A stretch of DNA of 64,000 bases, from the NCBI RefSeq assembly GCF_002127325.2, contig NC_035433.2, positions 86,266,549 to 86,330,548 on the forward strand, written 5' to 3'. Positions 34,742 to 44,551 of the stretch are shown here, piece after piece. Position numbers and translations under genes: made by a program. Below the pieces are notes generated by a model. The model did not search any database, was not told the DNA's origin, and saw only the letters and a program-made list of their open reading frames with translations. How positions within the stretch are numbered: the first letter of the stretch is position 1; every line of letters starts with the position of its first letter. Source of the stretch: Helianthus annuus (taxonomy: Eukaryota; Streptophyta; Magnoliopsida; Asterales; Asteraceae).

Positions 34742-35887
34742 TTAGAATTTTTCAATTTTTTTTTGTTTCTGTTCTGCATTCTTCTTAACAGGTTTTTGCT
34801 TTGAGCATTCACCTATTTCAGTAGATTGCAAAACAGTCTTTTGAAATTTTTCTTGTAAATCTAAAAATATTTTTCTTTTCTTTTCTTTTTCATCATCAGA
34901 TTTGTCATCACAATCTTCAATTTTGACCTTGTCAAAATTTGTCACCTTGTCACTTATTGGAACAGAGTTGATTGGTTTTGGACAGGGAAAATTCAACCTA
35001 TCTGATGAAGTCACAAAACCTTTCAACTTATTTTCAAGTTCGTCAATCTTGATTCTTGAATTCTCAGCTTCATTTTCAAGCTGAGATATTCTTTCAAGAT
35101 GAGACTTGATTGATTTTTCATTTTCAATTTTAAGATTTTCAAGAACAGATTTTTCATTTTCCAAGACTTTTAACTGTTCTTGAAATCTTGTTTCATTCTC
35201 TTTTAGATTTTTATTTTCCAATTTTATCCAGAAATCTTCATCTTCTGAAGATTTTCTTTTACTTTCAAAATCTTTTTCATTTTCTTTCAAAATTTTGTTT
35301 TCTAATGACAAACTGTTTAAGTCATTCAACAGTTTATCATTCTCATATTTTAGCTTTTCATAGTTCAAGCATAACTCCAAAATCCTTTGATTATCATCCT
35401 TCTTCTTGATCTTCAGAGTATCATTTTCCAATGTCAAACTCTCCACCTCCTTCAAGAGTTTCACACTAGCTTCTTCAGATTTTTCGCATTCCGAGCATTT
35501 TCCTTTCATCTTTTCATCATTTTCTTTCTTCTCTTTCTCTTCTTTTTCCTTCTTCTCTTTCTCTTCTTTTTCCTTTCTCTCTTTCTCTTTCTCTTCTTCA
35601 ATCATTTTCTTGGTTGGCGTTCCCCACCATTTGTGTTGCCAATACTCATCCTCTTCTTCATACTCCTTGATGATGGCCTCTATATCAAGTGTTTTGTCAT
35701 CAATTGCAATGTTGCCATACGGATCAAGGTAGCATTCTCTGTCTGGATCCCATCTTTTCGCTCTTCTAGCTTCCAGAAAGATACCAGAAATTCTAATGAT
35801 TTTGTTTTAGGCAATCACTTTCCTATAGTTATACTTCTGTTCTTCTGTTCGATTATCTTTCCACGGAATGGGTTCATTCTTTGCCAT
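34742..35887 (-). pseudogene. Copia element C coiled-coil gag segment
   Basis: From MAKNEPIPWKD (Met at 35885-35887) the frame reads through one TAA (about 35807-35809) into an ARRAKRWDPDRECYLD stretch. It continues into about 280 residues of Lys/Glu-rich coiled coil with a CSECEKSEE motif and a KEKEEKEKKEKEEKEKK repeat (35510-35600). I see no UBN2-type capsid domain, unlike A and B, so either gag is of another subtype or the capsid part was lost. Confidence 0.75.
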
Positions 35888-35979
35888 GAACTTATGTTCG
35901 TGAATTACCTGCAAGATTCAGCCAACACTTAGAAAAATTTTCAAAGATTTTTGAAAAACAGAGACAGAAAAGCGAATCT

Positions 35980-36375
35980 ATCTGTGAATGACAGATAAGC
36001 GAAACTGATTTGGCCAAATAAGCGAACCAAGTTACATCCGGATGAGCGGACCTATCAAATGTCCAAATGAGCGAACCTAGATATGATCCAATAAGCGGAA
36101 CTATAATGTCCGTTCGAGCGGATCTACAAGGTTTGTTCGAGCGGACCTACTTTGTTCGTTCGAGCGAACCAGAGTATGTACGTTCGAGCGAACCTTCACA
36201 AATGTCAAAATAGCGAATCAGGTTCGTTCGAGCGGACCTGATTATGTCTATTCGAGCGGACCTACCAGCTAAAGTGTCTGAAAAAGCGAACTTAATATGT
36301 AATTTTAAGCGAACCTGATAGGTAATTTCGAGCGAACCTACGAATGTTCGTAAAAGCGGATCTAGGTTTTTACCC
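35980..36375 (-). repeat. Leader of C: dispersed AGGTCCGCTC-type repeats
   Basis: About 17 copies of a degenerate motif, GAGCGGACCT or AAGCGAACCT on the plus strand, often preceded by GTTCGTTC, fill the region between gag and the primer site. Six further copies occur in each LTR. Confidence 0.85.
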
Positions 36376-36574
36376 AATTTTATCCATTTTTAATCTGAGT
36401 TTTAGCCTGAAACTTCCAAGGGTTTGTTACTAGTAAGTTTTATACGTTATACTCAATTTTCAGACCATTTCAACCGTAGGAACCACTTCAAATCGAAAAA
36501 GTATGAAAGAAAGAGAGTAGAAATTATAGAATTTGGTAGAATCAAGTTGTAGTAGTATGAACTCCTCGTCCTGA

Positions 36575-36586
36575 GCTCTGATACCA
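36575..36586 (-). other. Primer binding site of C
   Basis: The minus strand reads TGGTATCAGAGC beginning two bases from the LTR border. Confidence 0.9.
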
Positions 36587-36588
36587 CT

Positions 36589-37045
36589 TGTTGGACCGTT
36601 GTTTTGACCCGAAAAGTCAGCCGAGACAGTACATCTTCACATACGAAGGCGGAATCAACGTAAATGAAGTTACAACAGCTATTCCTTTCTAATTTCTTCT
36701 GCTTTTATTGCTTTCTGATTACAATTTGACAGAGTTCCGTTCCACAAGCAATGGTCTAGATCCGTTACTAGATCCGCTCAAACTGATCCCCTATATATAG
36801 GCTAGGGTGGTTCGCTCATATGGACACCATATGAGCGGACCTAACATAATGACTAAAGAGCGGACCTACACTAAAGCCTAATAAGCGAACCTATAAGATC
36901 CCTATGAGCGGATCTACTCATATTTTGTACATATAAGCGAACGTCACACATAAACTACATATTTTGACATTTTTGACCATGTGTTGACCTAACTTGACCT
37001 AAGACTTCATGCAGACGTAGTCAACAGACATCCTATGCATCAACA
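36589..37045 (-). repeat. 5' LTR of copia element C
   Basis: 457 bp, about 98% identical to 28283-28738. A TATATATAG box lies at 36791-36800 on both strands. ATGGA follows at 37046. Confidence 0.95.
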
Positions 37046-37438
37046 ATGGACAAGTAGATATGGTTCGCGTTGCATCAAATGAAAAAATTGTTGCGTAATT
37101 TGGTTCCAAAAACCATCACTTTTTCGATTAGTACCTACCCAATTTAATTTTTAAAGTAGAACCATATTATTAAAATACAATACTTTTAATACTTTGCTTA
37201 AAAAATAAAAATAAATAATTGAAAATGCATAAGTATAAAAAATGACTTTCAATCGGATTGATAGAAATGTTAGCGCTTCCAACTCGATTTGACTCCAACG
37301 ATGCTCTTCTTGTGTCTGTTTTCCTTCTTGTGTCCGTTTCTTTTGTTTCTTGCTATACGTGGTTTGTGGTTGCATTTCGGGTATAACATCATCGTCTACA
37401 CCTAAAAAAACATAACCGTGCTCAGGTTCAATGTTCAA
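37046..37438 (-). pseudogene. SANT/NAM-associated (PIF-type accessory) gene, 5' part
   Basis: The minus strand 37438-37258 encodes an opening Met segment and RWSQIELEALTFLSI, a SANT/Myb-like helix start, after a Lys/Gln-rich stretch. An AT-rich probable intron follows. The frame SDGFWNQITQQFFHLMQREP then runs down to 37046 and would join 28282. Together these match the SANT then NAM-associated order of PIF accessory proteins. Several stops break it. Confidence 0.55.
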
Positions 37439-38583
37439 TGTGATACTTATAGACTATTCAAAACAAATAAACATTTTTTTATTCCATATAACGATCGTAT
37501 GTTTAAAACGTTCGAATTTTTCAAGCTCAGGGAGCACGGAGAAATTCCACCGAAGGCGCCGAGGATTAAACCCAGGGGGTGTTCCCCCTCAGGGCTGAAG
37601 GTCACGTCAGGTCTCCGACCCTTCCCCGCTTTCCACACCCCATGTCCTAAGACTATACGGTGTCGGAGGGCATGAAAAGAAAGCGTGAAGCGCCATGTGG
37701 CTGTCACGTCATCAGCTGTCAGAAATGTGGTGTGGTGCCAAAAAGGGCAGAGTGGGATGAGACGTGGAAGGGTGAAGTAGTGTGAAATGTGACACATACT
37801 TTTATATTTATTTTATATTTTAAAAAATATAACAAATCTATTAAACTAGAAAAAAGCATTGATACTAATAAAATAAAAGATAGATAATAAAAATTACATA
37901 ATTCAACATAAAAATTAAACATTACATAATTCAAATTAAACATCAAACTAAACATAATTAAACATAAATAAACGAAAAAAACATAATTAAACAAACATTC
38001 TTATTATTTTGCACGTCGAAACATGTTTGAAGTCACAGCCATATGTATGTTTGTAGTCAACGAGCGCCACTTGAATCATGTCATATTCCTTGAGCTCATT
38101 GTCGTCGTTTTTCACATCGTTGAAAGGCACATCAAATCTTGAACTTTTCAAACGGATAGACCTGAAGCGTGAAGAAAGTCCCTCCATGTTTTGGTCTCAC
38201 TCATATGAATACAAAAATGTGCCACGTCGTCGAGTCAATGTACACAACACCAGTGATTTCACCCGCTTCTATCACTACGTTGTCCTTCATGTCAACCTTA
38301 GGCCGGTACCCCGTCCTTCACGTCACCTAATAAGAAAACGACGTAAGGGTATAGGGAGTGGTTAAACACTTTCAATAGGTAAACTCTCAAATCACCCAAT
38401 CAAACAGTGCCACGTCATTTTACTTATTTTGTTTATCTATTCCTCAAAAACGTTGGCGGTGGTTAGACACTTGGAATAGGTAAACTATTTTTTTTTTATT
38501 TTTTTAACTTATGTGTTCAGATAAAACAAATAAAACATCAAACTTTAATAAATAAAAAAACCATTACATTAAAATCTAAGTTT
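37439..38583. other. Degenerate transposon-derived spacer
   Basis: GC-rich block at 37540-37680, AT-rich block at 37800-37990. A short minus-strand frame (37987-38187, with DMIQVALVDYKHTYGCDF) vaguely resembles another NAM/SANT-like helix. I see two loosely similar blocks with 'gtggttaaacacttt' and 'gtggttagacacttg' near 38358 and 38460. No clear TIRs or genes. Confidence 0.35.
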
Positions 38584-38797
38584 CGTGAGACAGTTTGGTC
38601 CATATCCGGTGTGGGTGTTAGAGCATTGAGAGGACCTTTCCCTAGTACGAGAGGATCGGGAATGACGCACCTCTGGTGTACCAGTTATCGTGCCCACGGT
38701 AAACGCTGGGTAGCCAAGTGCGGAGCGGATAACTGCTGAAAGCATCTAAGTAGTAAGCCCACCCCAAGATGAGTGCTCTCCTATTCCAACTTCCCCA
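38584..38797 (+). rRNA. rrn23: Plastid 23S rRNA 3' fragment (nuclear copy)
   Basis: It begins CGTGAGACAGTTTGGTCC and includes the conserved CCTAGTACGAGAGGA sarcin-ricin region near 38642 and GCTGAAAGCATCTAAGTAG near 38736. Only the last 210 or so bases are present, so it is a pseudogene. The 3' border is estimated. Confidence 0.85.
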
Positions 38798-38880
38798 GAG
38801 CCTCCGGTAGCACAGCCAAGACAGCGACGGGTTCTCTGCCCCTGCGGGGATGGAGCGACAGAAGTTTTGAGAATTCAAGA

Positions 38881-38983
38881 GAAGGTCACGGCGAGACGAG
38901 CCGTTTATCATTACGATAGGTGTCAAGTGGAAGTGCAGTAATGTATGCAGCTGAGGTATCCTAACAGACCGGTAGATTTGAAC
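38881..38983 (+). rRNA. rrn4.5: Plastid 4.5S rRNA (nuclear copy)
   Basis: GAAGGTCACGGCGAGACG through TTTGAAC, about 103 nt, full length. It shows C-to-T type changes (GTATCC and GATTTGAAC). This rRNA is specific to land-plant plastids, which identifies the source. It is not expected to function in the nucleus. Confidence 0.85.
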
Positions 38984-39260
38984 CTTGTTCCTACTTGACC
39001 CGATCAATTCGATCGGGCACTCACCATCTATTTTCATTGTTCAACTCTTTAACAACACGAAAAATAGGTTTGATTGTCCATCTTTTTGATATATTGGATA
39101 TCTATATAAGGCATTCTCCGGATAATTCAAATCGAAGCAATTGGATGTCCAATTCGGGCCTATGACATAACCGATCAATAGAAATACTCCAACACTCCAC
39201 TATTCCATACATCACACTAGATATATATCATATTCATGGAATACGATTCAGTTTCAAGAT

Positions 39261-39341
39261 GCCTTGGTGGTGAAATGGTAGACACGCGAGACTCAAAATC
39301 TTGTGCTAAAGAGCGTGGAGGTTCGAGTCCTCTTCAAGGCA
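39261..39341 (+). tRNA. trnL-CAA: Plastid tRNA-Leu (CAA), nuclear copy
   Basis: An 81-nt class II tRNA. The acceptor stem GCCTTGG pairs with the CAAGGC end, the anticodon loop CTCAAAA gives anticodon CAA at 39294-39296, and the T loop is GGTTCGAGTCC. One anticodon-stem pair is G-U (TCTTG in place of TCTCG). It lies in plastid-derived DNA, so expression is doubtful. Confidence 0.85.
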
Positions 39342-39508
39342 TAATATTGAGAATGCTCATTGAATGACCAACTCAATAAGAGAGCTCGGATAGCAATACC
39401 GATTCGATCCGAGCTCTCTTGGAATCAGTTCGACAGCGGATCACGAAATCTTGGCCATCTTCTCTATCTAATGAATGGGGAGTCTGCTTTAAAATTGAAA
39501 ATCGTCCG

Positions 39509-39890
39509 TGTTAGTGCATTTATGTCTATCGCCTTCGTCAATCCGAGCCGTAGCGAGAAACCGAAGAAAACAAGCTTATATTGTAATAATTAGATAGAAT
39601 TAGCAAGGTGGCATTTTGGTAATTAATGAGAAGTCTCCTTAATTCCAAGGCCTATAAATAGGGATGTTATGTCATAATTTTAGGACTTTTGGCTCATTTG
39701 TGTTTTGGAGAAGCTCTAGATCTAGAGAGAGATTCTAGAGAGAGAAAGTGATTCAAGGTGCTTGTTTTTGTTAGATTTCTAATAGAATCACATTTATTTT
39801 ACGTCTTGTGTGTTAGGTCACGTTCGTGTACGGATTCCGCACGTCACACGTTCGTTTCGCAATCGTTTCAGAGTCAAAACCGATCCTACA
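39509..39890 (+). mobile_element. Small copia-type solo LTR inside the plastid insertion
   Basis: 382 bp, from TGTTAGTGCATTT to CGATCCTACA, with a CTATAAATAG box near 39651. Flanks are GTCCG (39504-39508) and CTCCG (39891-39895), a 5-bp duplication with one mismatch. Plastid sequence continues on both sides, which confirms the borders. Confidence 0.85.
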
Positions 39891-40090
39891 CTCCGCCCTG
39901 CACCCACCCCTCGAGTATATGCTTCAACAGGAATCACACAAGGGTAGATTATAAACCTCTAGTAAAATGACCGCCTGTAATAAAGTACATTACATAGCAT
40001 TACATAGTCCGTTTTAGGGATTAGCGACTTACCCTTTCAATGACTTTGGCACTGGACGTTCCCCAACGGGTACTGTCGAGTCGGGTGAAT

Positions 40091-40275
40091 TCAATAATAG
40101 ACGCCTGTTGGCATTCCAGCCTTCCTTCGCCTTTCATGGCCACATATCTTTCCGGCTAATGAATGGGAAATCCTTCTATGTTCCATGAATCCAATTTGCA
40201 TTTCATCCGGGAAAAGCCATCTTTTTCTCAACAATGCCTTTGTCATTTGATCCAATAGTGTTCTAAGCCATCTAT
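40091..40275 (-). pseudogene. ycf2: Plastid ycf2 3' end and ycf15 fragment (nuclear copy)
   Basis: The minus-strand frame reads [19 protein letters not shown], the ycf2 C-terminus, then after a small indel [13 protein letters not shown], the ycf15 end. The order ycf2-ycf15-trnL matches the plastid inverted repeat. Truncated and frameshifted. Confidence 0.75.
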
Positions 40276-40799
40276 GGCGATAATAATAATAAAACAACGC
40301 AACAAGAAAAAACTAGAAATTACAAGGCCAACCACCACGTTTATCTTGCGCTCGCCTTCGAACCGGACCCCGAATGCTTTTTCTTCCCTTCACCTTTGTT
40401 TGAGCCTTCCATTTATTTGAAAAGATTTGAATGTAAAGGTGAAAAATATTTGTTTGTAAGATTGTGTTTATAAAAAGGGTTATTGGATTTTAACACCTCA
40501 AACTTTGAAGAATTGGCCAATAACACCCGCAACTAACACTTTGATCTGTGACACCCCAAACTTTTAATTTTGTTTGTCATTTCACCACTCAGTTAAAAAA
40601 TGAGTAACTGAGTTAGTCTTCCATCCTAGCTGGCATCATTAATCCTACATGGCACCCATGACGTGGCTAACACATGTTATAAGAAGCAAAATCCTACATG
40701 GCATCATTAATCCTACATGTCAAATACTGTCCACCAACCATCTCCCTTAACTCTAATGACCCATTGATCTTCTGAACAATGTAATGAACATTATTTAAA

Positions 40800-41205
40800 A
40801 TAAACAAATGAGCCAGAGAAATGTCAACGGCGGTTGCTCATCAAGCTCATCAAAATCCATTTCGGACTCCGATAACATTCCTCGAAGAACTACATGTTCA
40901 GACTGCATCAAAATCCTGGAGAGTATCTCCGGTGCCTGAATTCTAATCGATTCAGCCGGTTTTGAATTGAAAACGTCATCAATATCAGGCAACAAATCGA
41001 GTAACGAATCGTGCAAATCTAAGATCTTAAACAGCTTCTCCGGCGATCTCTGGCTAATACTAATCGCTTCAACGAAATTGAACCGTTGATTCGCCGGAAC
41101 TTCAATCGTTTCGATGAAACACGCATCATCTGCAGCCGTTCATCCGAGATCTTCGAAGATCTGTTTGCATAACTTCTTCTCGCTAGCAGACAACACTCTG
41201 ATACA
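40800..41205 (-). pseudogene. Captured exocyst EXO70 fragment
   Basis: The minus-strand frame reads SEKKLCKQIFEDLG, a stop, then ACFIETIEVPANQRFNFVEA, SPEKLFKILDLHDSLLDLLP and IQAPEILSR. This is a consecutive stretch of the EXO70 C-terminal helical region. EXO70 tethers secretory vesicles to the plasma membrane. Only about 120 residues are present; the end (40800-40900) looks rearranged. It lies inside the Pack-MULE and lacks a start. Confidence 0.78.
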
Positions 41206-41243
41206 CAGCACAACAGGAAATTGATAATAAAGGAGAAACTTAC

Positions 41244-41276
41244 AGCAGAGAAACAGGTGTCGAGCTTTTTCTTCAT
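41244..41276 (-). pseudogene. Captured first exon resembling NC2-alpha (DRAP1)
   Basis: The minus strand reads MKKKLDTCFSA followed directly by a GTAAGT donor. Plant NC2-alpha (Dr1-associated corepressor, histone-fold) proteins begin with a very similar peptide; the two differences would be C-to-T changes. The match is only 11 residues, so the identification is tentative. Confidence 0.45.
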
Positions 41277-41339
41277 GGCTTTAGAATCATACAGGATGAT
41301 GATGCTAAACAAATATGAGTTGCATTAACCGAAAATATT

Positions 41340-41583
41340 CCGGTTAACCGGAAAACTACTATTAACCGAAACAAAACCCTTCTTATCAAGCGTAGATGAA
41401 CCACCAGAAAACCCTAGATCCGACCCGAACAATGCGGTTCTTAAAAGCGCAGTGTAGGCAGCGGAGGAGGAGGAACTGTCATCGGTGCGGTCGGCGTCGG
41501 AGGGCGGCGGAGGCGGTGGCGGTGGCGGAGGGTGGTGGTGGGGTGGATTGAGATGATGGTGAAGATGATTGATTGGGGTTCAT
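41340..41583 (-). pseudogene. Third captured fragment, possibly FZR/CCS52-like
   Basis: From an ATG at 41581-41583 the minus strand encodes a Ser/Pro-rich opening. After a frame shift near 41490 it reads SAAYTALLRTALFGSD and VNRNIFG. The YxxLLRxALFG then RNIF arrangement resembles the N-terminus of fizzy-related cell-cycle activators, but I cannot be sure. A region of about 45 bp is duplicated at 41540-41584 and 41629-41671. Confidence 0.35.
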
Positions 41584-41942
41584 GGTGGTATATGATTTGG
41601 GTGAATGTGGGTTGGGAATGGTGGTGGAGTGGATTGAGATGGTGGTGAAGATGATTGATTGGGGTTCATGAAGGTTTCCATTGAAACCCAATTGTTTGTG
41701 CAGGGTTAATCGAAGCAGAGCATGGGTTTTATACCTATGAATGTGCCACATCGTCAAAAATAGTCCACGTAGGATGCCAGCTAGGATGGAAGACTAACTC
41801 AGTTACTCATTTTTTAACTGAGTGGTGAAATGACAAACAAAATTAAAAGTTTGGGGTGTCACATATCAAAGTATTAGTTGCGGGTGTTATTGGCCAATTA
41901 TTCAACGTTTGAGGTGTTAAAATCCAATAGCCCTTATAAAAA

Positions 41943-43289
41943 TAGTAGTGAATTGGGTTTGTTTATGAAGGTGAATTTTTATTATGTTAAACAGCTATAT
42001 AGCCGTTGGATTGCTCAATGGTCAAAAAAAACCAAACACTTCCCGAGCGGTAAAGGTTCACCGAACCAAACACTTCACCGAGCGGTAAAGGAGGTTAGCG
42101 ACGGTGTTACCGCGCCATAAAAGAGTTTACCGCCCCTTTACCGTCCACTCCGTATACGCTAAAGTGACTTTCATGCTACATTTTAATGCCGCACTCCACA
42201 TGTTCAAGTTACAAACAACATTATTAGGGCGTGGGTACGAGAATCCCGCGTATTTCGGTCAATCCGAAACCTGACCATGTAAGATTGACGATGTGTGATT
42301 AGACATAAAACAAGTTGTGGGACCCCAAGGCTTTGCATACGTCAAATCTCTGTCACCCATGTCGGGTTTTATCTTTTATGCACAGGGGCCCACACCGCAT
42401 TTTTATTTTCAGTCTCAACCCCTATATACATATTTTTTACACATCTAGCTCTTCTGAGATTTATGGAAATATGATATTTAACTAAATGCTTCTGTGCCCA
42501 CAACTTAGAATTTTTGAACCATCTTTGAATAGATGAAACTATCGGTTTGTGGGATGGCGGAAACATACCTTAAAAAAATTAGTGAGTTATTTAGGCAAAA
42601 ATTATGATCTTATCATTAAAAATATGGTAAAACTTTCCGATCATACTCCTAGAAAATAAATCATAGATACACCATTATTTATCACCACACAATATATGAC
42701 ATTTAACTAATATATGATATTTAACTAATGTATTATTGTGAATATTAACTTTAATTTCTTATGTCTCGAAATTATATAAGTAGAAAAACGTTTAAATGTA
42801 TGTTTTATCTTCTCTACACAAAATTTCTAGCTTTTAAATTACATATTGCATTATTTTTAACTCTTATACCTTTTTAAGAGCAAATTTAGATCACTAATAG
42901 ACCACTAGAATAAAAATTAATATGTACTTACATATAAATATTTTTATATGTAATTAATGTTTATATATAATAACACAATATACTTTTTTTTCAAAAAGAC
43001 ATTTATTTTAGTCCACCCATAATAGGTTGCTTGCGGCTCATGGACGCTAAAGTATAAAGCGAGAAGGCGGATATGGAAGAGCGAGGGCGAGGAAGGAGAG
43101 GCGCACAGTCCATTGTCACATACCAACTCCAAAAGAAGAATTTGAGTTCTATAAGAATGGAGAAGAGAGAAGGGTGCATAGGTCTGAGATTTTAGGTGTG
43201 ATGTTTCCGAAACTATTTGGTTCAATAAGACGCTTAGGCTTTAAAATAAGAATGCGGTTGCAACTCTCTAAATTCACATGTAACACTTA
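41943..43289. other. Intergenic, no recognised gene
   Basis: Near 41990-42170 is a block with a repeated 'accaaacacttc(c/a)ccgagcggtaaagg' and GGTAAAC/GTTTACC inverted motifs, possibly a PIF-type terminus. The remainder is AT-rich without coding signal. Confidence 0.4.
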
Positions 43290-44017
43290 GAGATTGTTTA
43301 GCAACTTCTAAATGGTTAGTGCTGAACGAGTAAGAAGTCTGAACCATTAAGTGCTGAATCAGGAAGAGGTCTAAACAATTAAGAGCTAATATAATGCTTA
43401 ACCGTTCAGAGACAAATGTCTGATTAATTCAGATTAGAGGTCTTAACCATTTAGACTCAGTATAATGCTTAACAATTCAGAGGCAAATGTCTAAACCATT
43501 CAGACATCTGCTCGCGAAACAAAAAGTCTGAACCATGGTTGTAAAAGTCGCTAGGCGCCCCCTAGGCGGTCGACCGAGAAGTTGAGAGTACTCGGCCTAG
43601 GCGGAGAGTACTAGGGGAGTACTAGGACATGTTAAATTATAAAGAAATTAGTTGTTGGAAATTAAAAATACGTCAAATAACAAAATTTACAAATATTTAT
43701 AACAAAATACGTGAAAATGATATTAATTCTTTAATATGATAGAGATACGAATTATGTTTTATTTTTTTAAAGTCAAACTCAGGCCGAGTTGACCTACTAT
43801 ATCTGATTTTGACATAGGTTGACCGCGTTTGATCGATATTCCGAGTAATTAGGCGGAGTTGAAGAAACTCGCCTCGGCAGGCTACCTTGTAGCGCTTACT
43901 CGGAGAGTACTCGGTCTTAGAGACCTTGTTTTACAACCATGGTCTGAACCATTAAGTATTGAACCAGTAAAAGATCTGAACTAAGAGACTCATTAAGAGC
44001 TAAACAAACAGCCCCTG
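43290..44017. mobile_element. MITE with 'GTCTGAACCATTAAG' repeats
   Basis: The ends AGATTGTTTAGCAACTTCT and AAGAGCTAAACAAACAGCCCC are imperfect inverted repeats. The interior has repeated TCTGAACCATTAAGTGCTGAA-like units in both directions. It has hAT-type MITE character but no clean duplication was found. A second MITE is inserted inside. Confidence 0.55.
43535..43941. mobile_element. MITE nested in the preceding MITE
   Basis: 407 bp with ends ATGGTTGTAAAA...TTTTACAACCATG and subterminal inverted motifs CGCCTAGG/CTCGG. The 9 bases GTCTGAACC flank both sides (43526-43534 and 43942-43950), suggesting a Mutator-type duplication, although this sequence is also repeated in the host MITE. Confidence 0.65.
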
Positions 44018-44551
44018 AATGTCTTGAAATTAATTGGTATTTCTCCTGTTTTCTAGCGACCCACCATCCGTGTCTCTTATCATTAGCAACCATAAGCACC
44101 TTAGTAAATGAATGATAAACGAAATCTATTTTTTAACGGCAATTTTGGATTACTGACGGATCATTGGATTATTATCGTGCCACCAGCGGAACCACCCGAT
44201 CATATCCATCTTCACTAGACTATAACGTCTATACACCCCCAAGATGGATTTATGTATTACCATTGTGATGGTTTACTATCATCGTGCTCGTTTTAGTGAC
44301 CTGACAAGGATGAAGTACTCATAGATTCAACAATTATCCGAAAGTATTGAGTCGGTTTTTGTGCCTACTTTTTTTTATTTGTCTCTACTAAGTGAGTGTT
44401 CCGCTTCAACCTCGTCGTCGCTCAAATTAATCACAAACTCAATACGAGCATCCGAGCGATTAGTAGAGGAAACTGTTTTCGTCCTTTTAGACGACGATTG
44501 TCCCCCAACAGGTACTCATGTCCATTTTGAGGAGTATCTCGCCACATCTTA
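44018..44551. other. Intergenic, no recognised gene
   Basis: Nothing with a recognisable domain or repeat. Ends with TTA, the target site of the PIF element. Confidence 0.45.

Larger units (their letters stand above)
28283..37045 (-). mobile_element. Copia element C, complete with LTRs
   Basis: An 8.76 kb minus-strand LTR retrotransposon with LTRs of 456 and 457 bp that differ at about seven positions plus one indel. It has a primer site at 36575-36586, polypurine tracts beside the 3' LTR, and a perfect ATGGA duplication (28278-28282 and 37046-37050). Gag, protease, integrase, RT and RNase H are all present with a few stops. It lacks the third ORF found in B. Confidence 0.94.
38584..40275. 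other. Nuclear plastid DNA insertion (NUPT), two fragments joined
   Basis: 38584-39065 is plastid rRNA operon sequence (23S 3' end, spacer, 4.5S, following spacer). 39066-40275 is the trnL-CAA, ycf15 and ycf2 3'-end region, interrupted by a solo LTR. The substitutions I can identify are mostly C-to-T or G-to-A, as expected for methylated nuclear copies. In plastid genomes these regions are far apart, and trnL-CAA is encoded opposite to the rRNA operon, yet here both read on the plus strand. Confidence 0.85.
40477..41933. mobile_element. Pack-MULE (Mutator-like element with captured gene fragments)
   Basis: 1457 bp bounded by terminal inverted repeats of about 190 bp (GGGTTATTGGATTTTAACACC... 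against the reverse of ...AATCCAATAGCCC). Perfect 9-bp duplications TTATAAAAA flank it (40468-40476 and 41934-41942), the Mutator hallmark. The interior has no transposase but contains minus-strand fragments of EXO70, an NC2-alpha-like exon and a third gene. Confidence 0.92.

Noticed and set aside
35387..35932. Phe/Leu-rich 181-codon plus-strand frame resembling a membrane protein
   Set aside because: It is the complement of the Lys/Glu-rich coiled-coil gag of C (AAG/GAA codons read as CTT/TTC).
39261..39341. Functional nuclear tRNA-Leu gene
   Set aside because: It sits in plastid-derived DNA with plastid flanks and a weakened anticodon stem; it is best read as a transferred copy.
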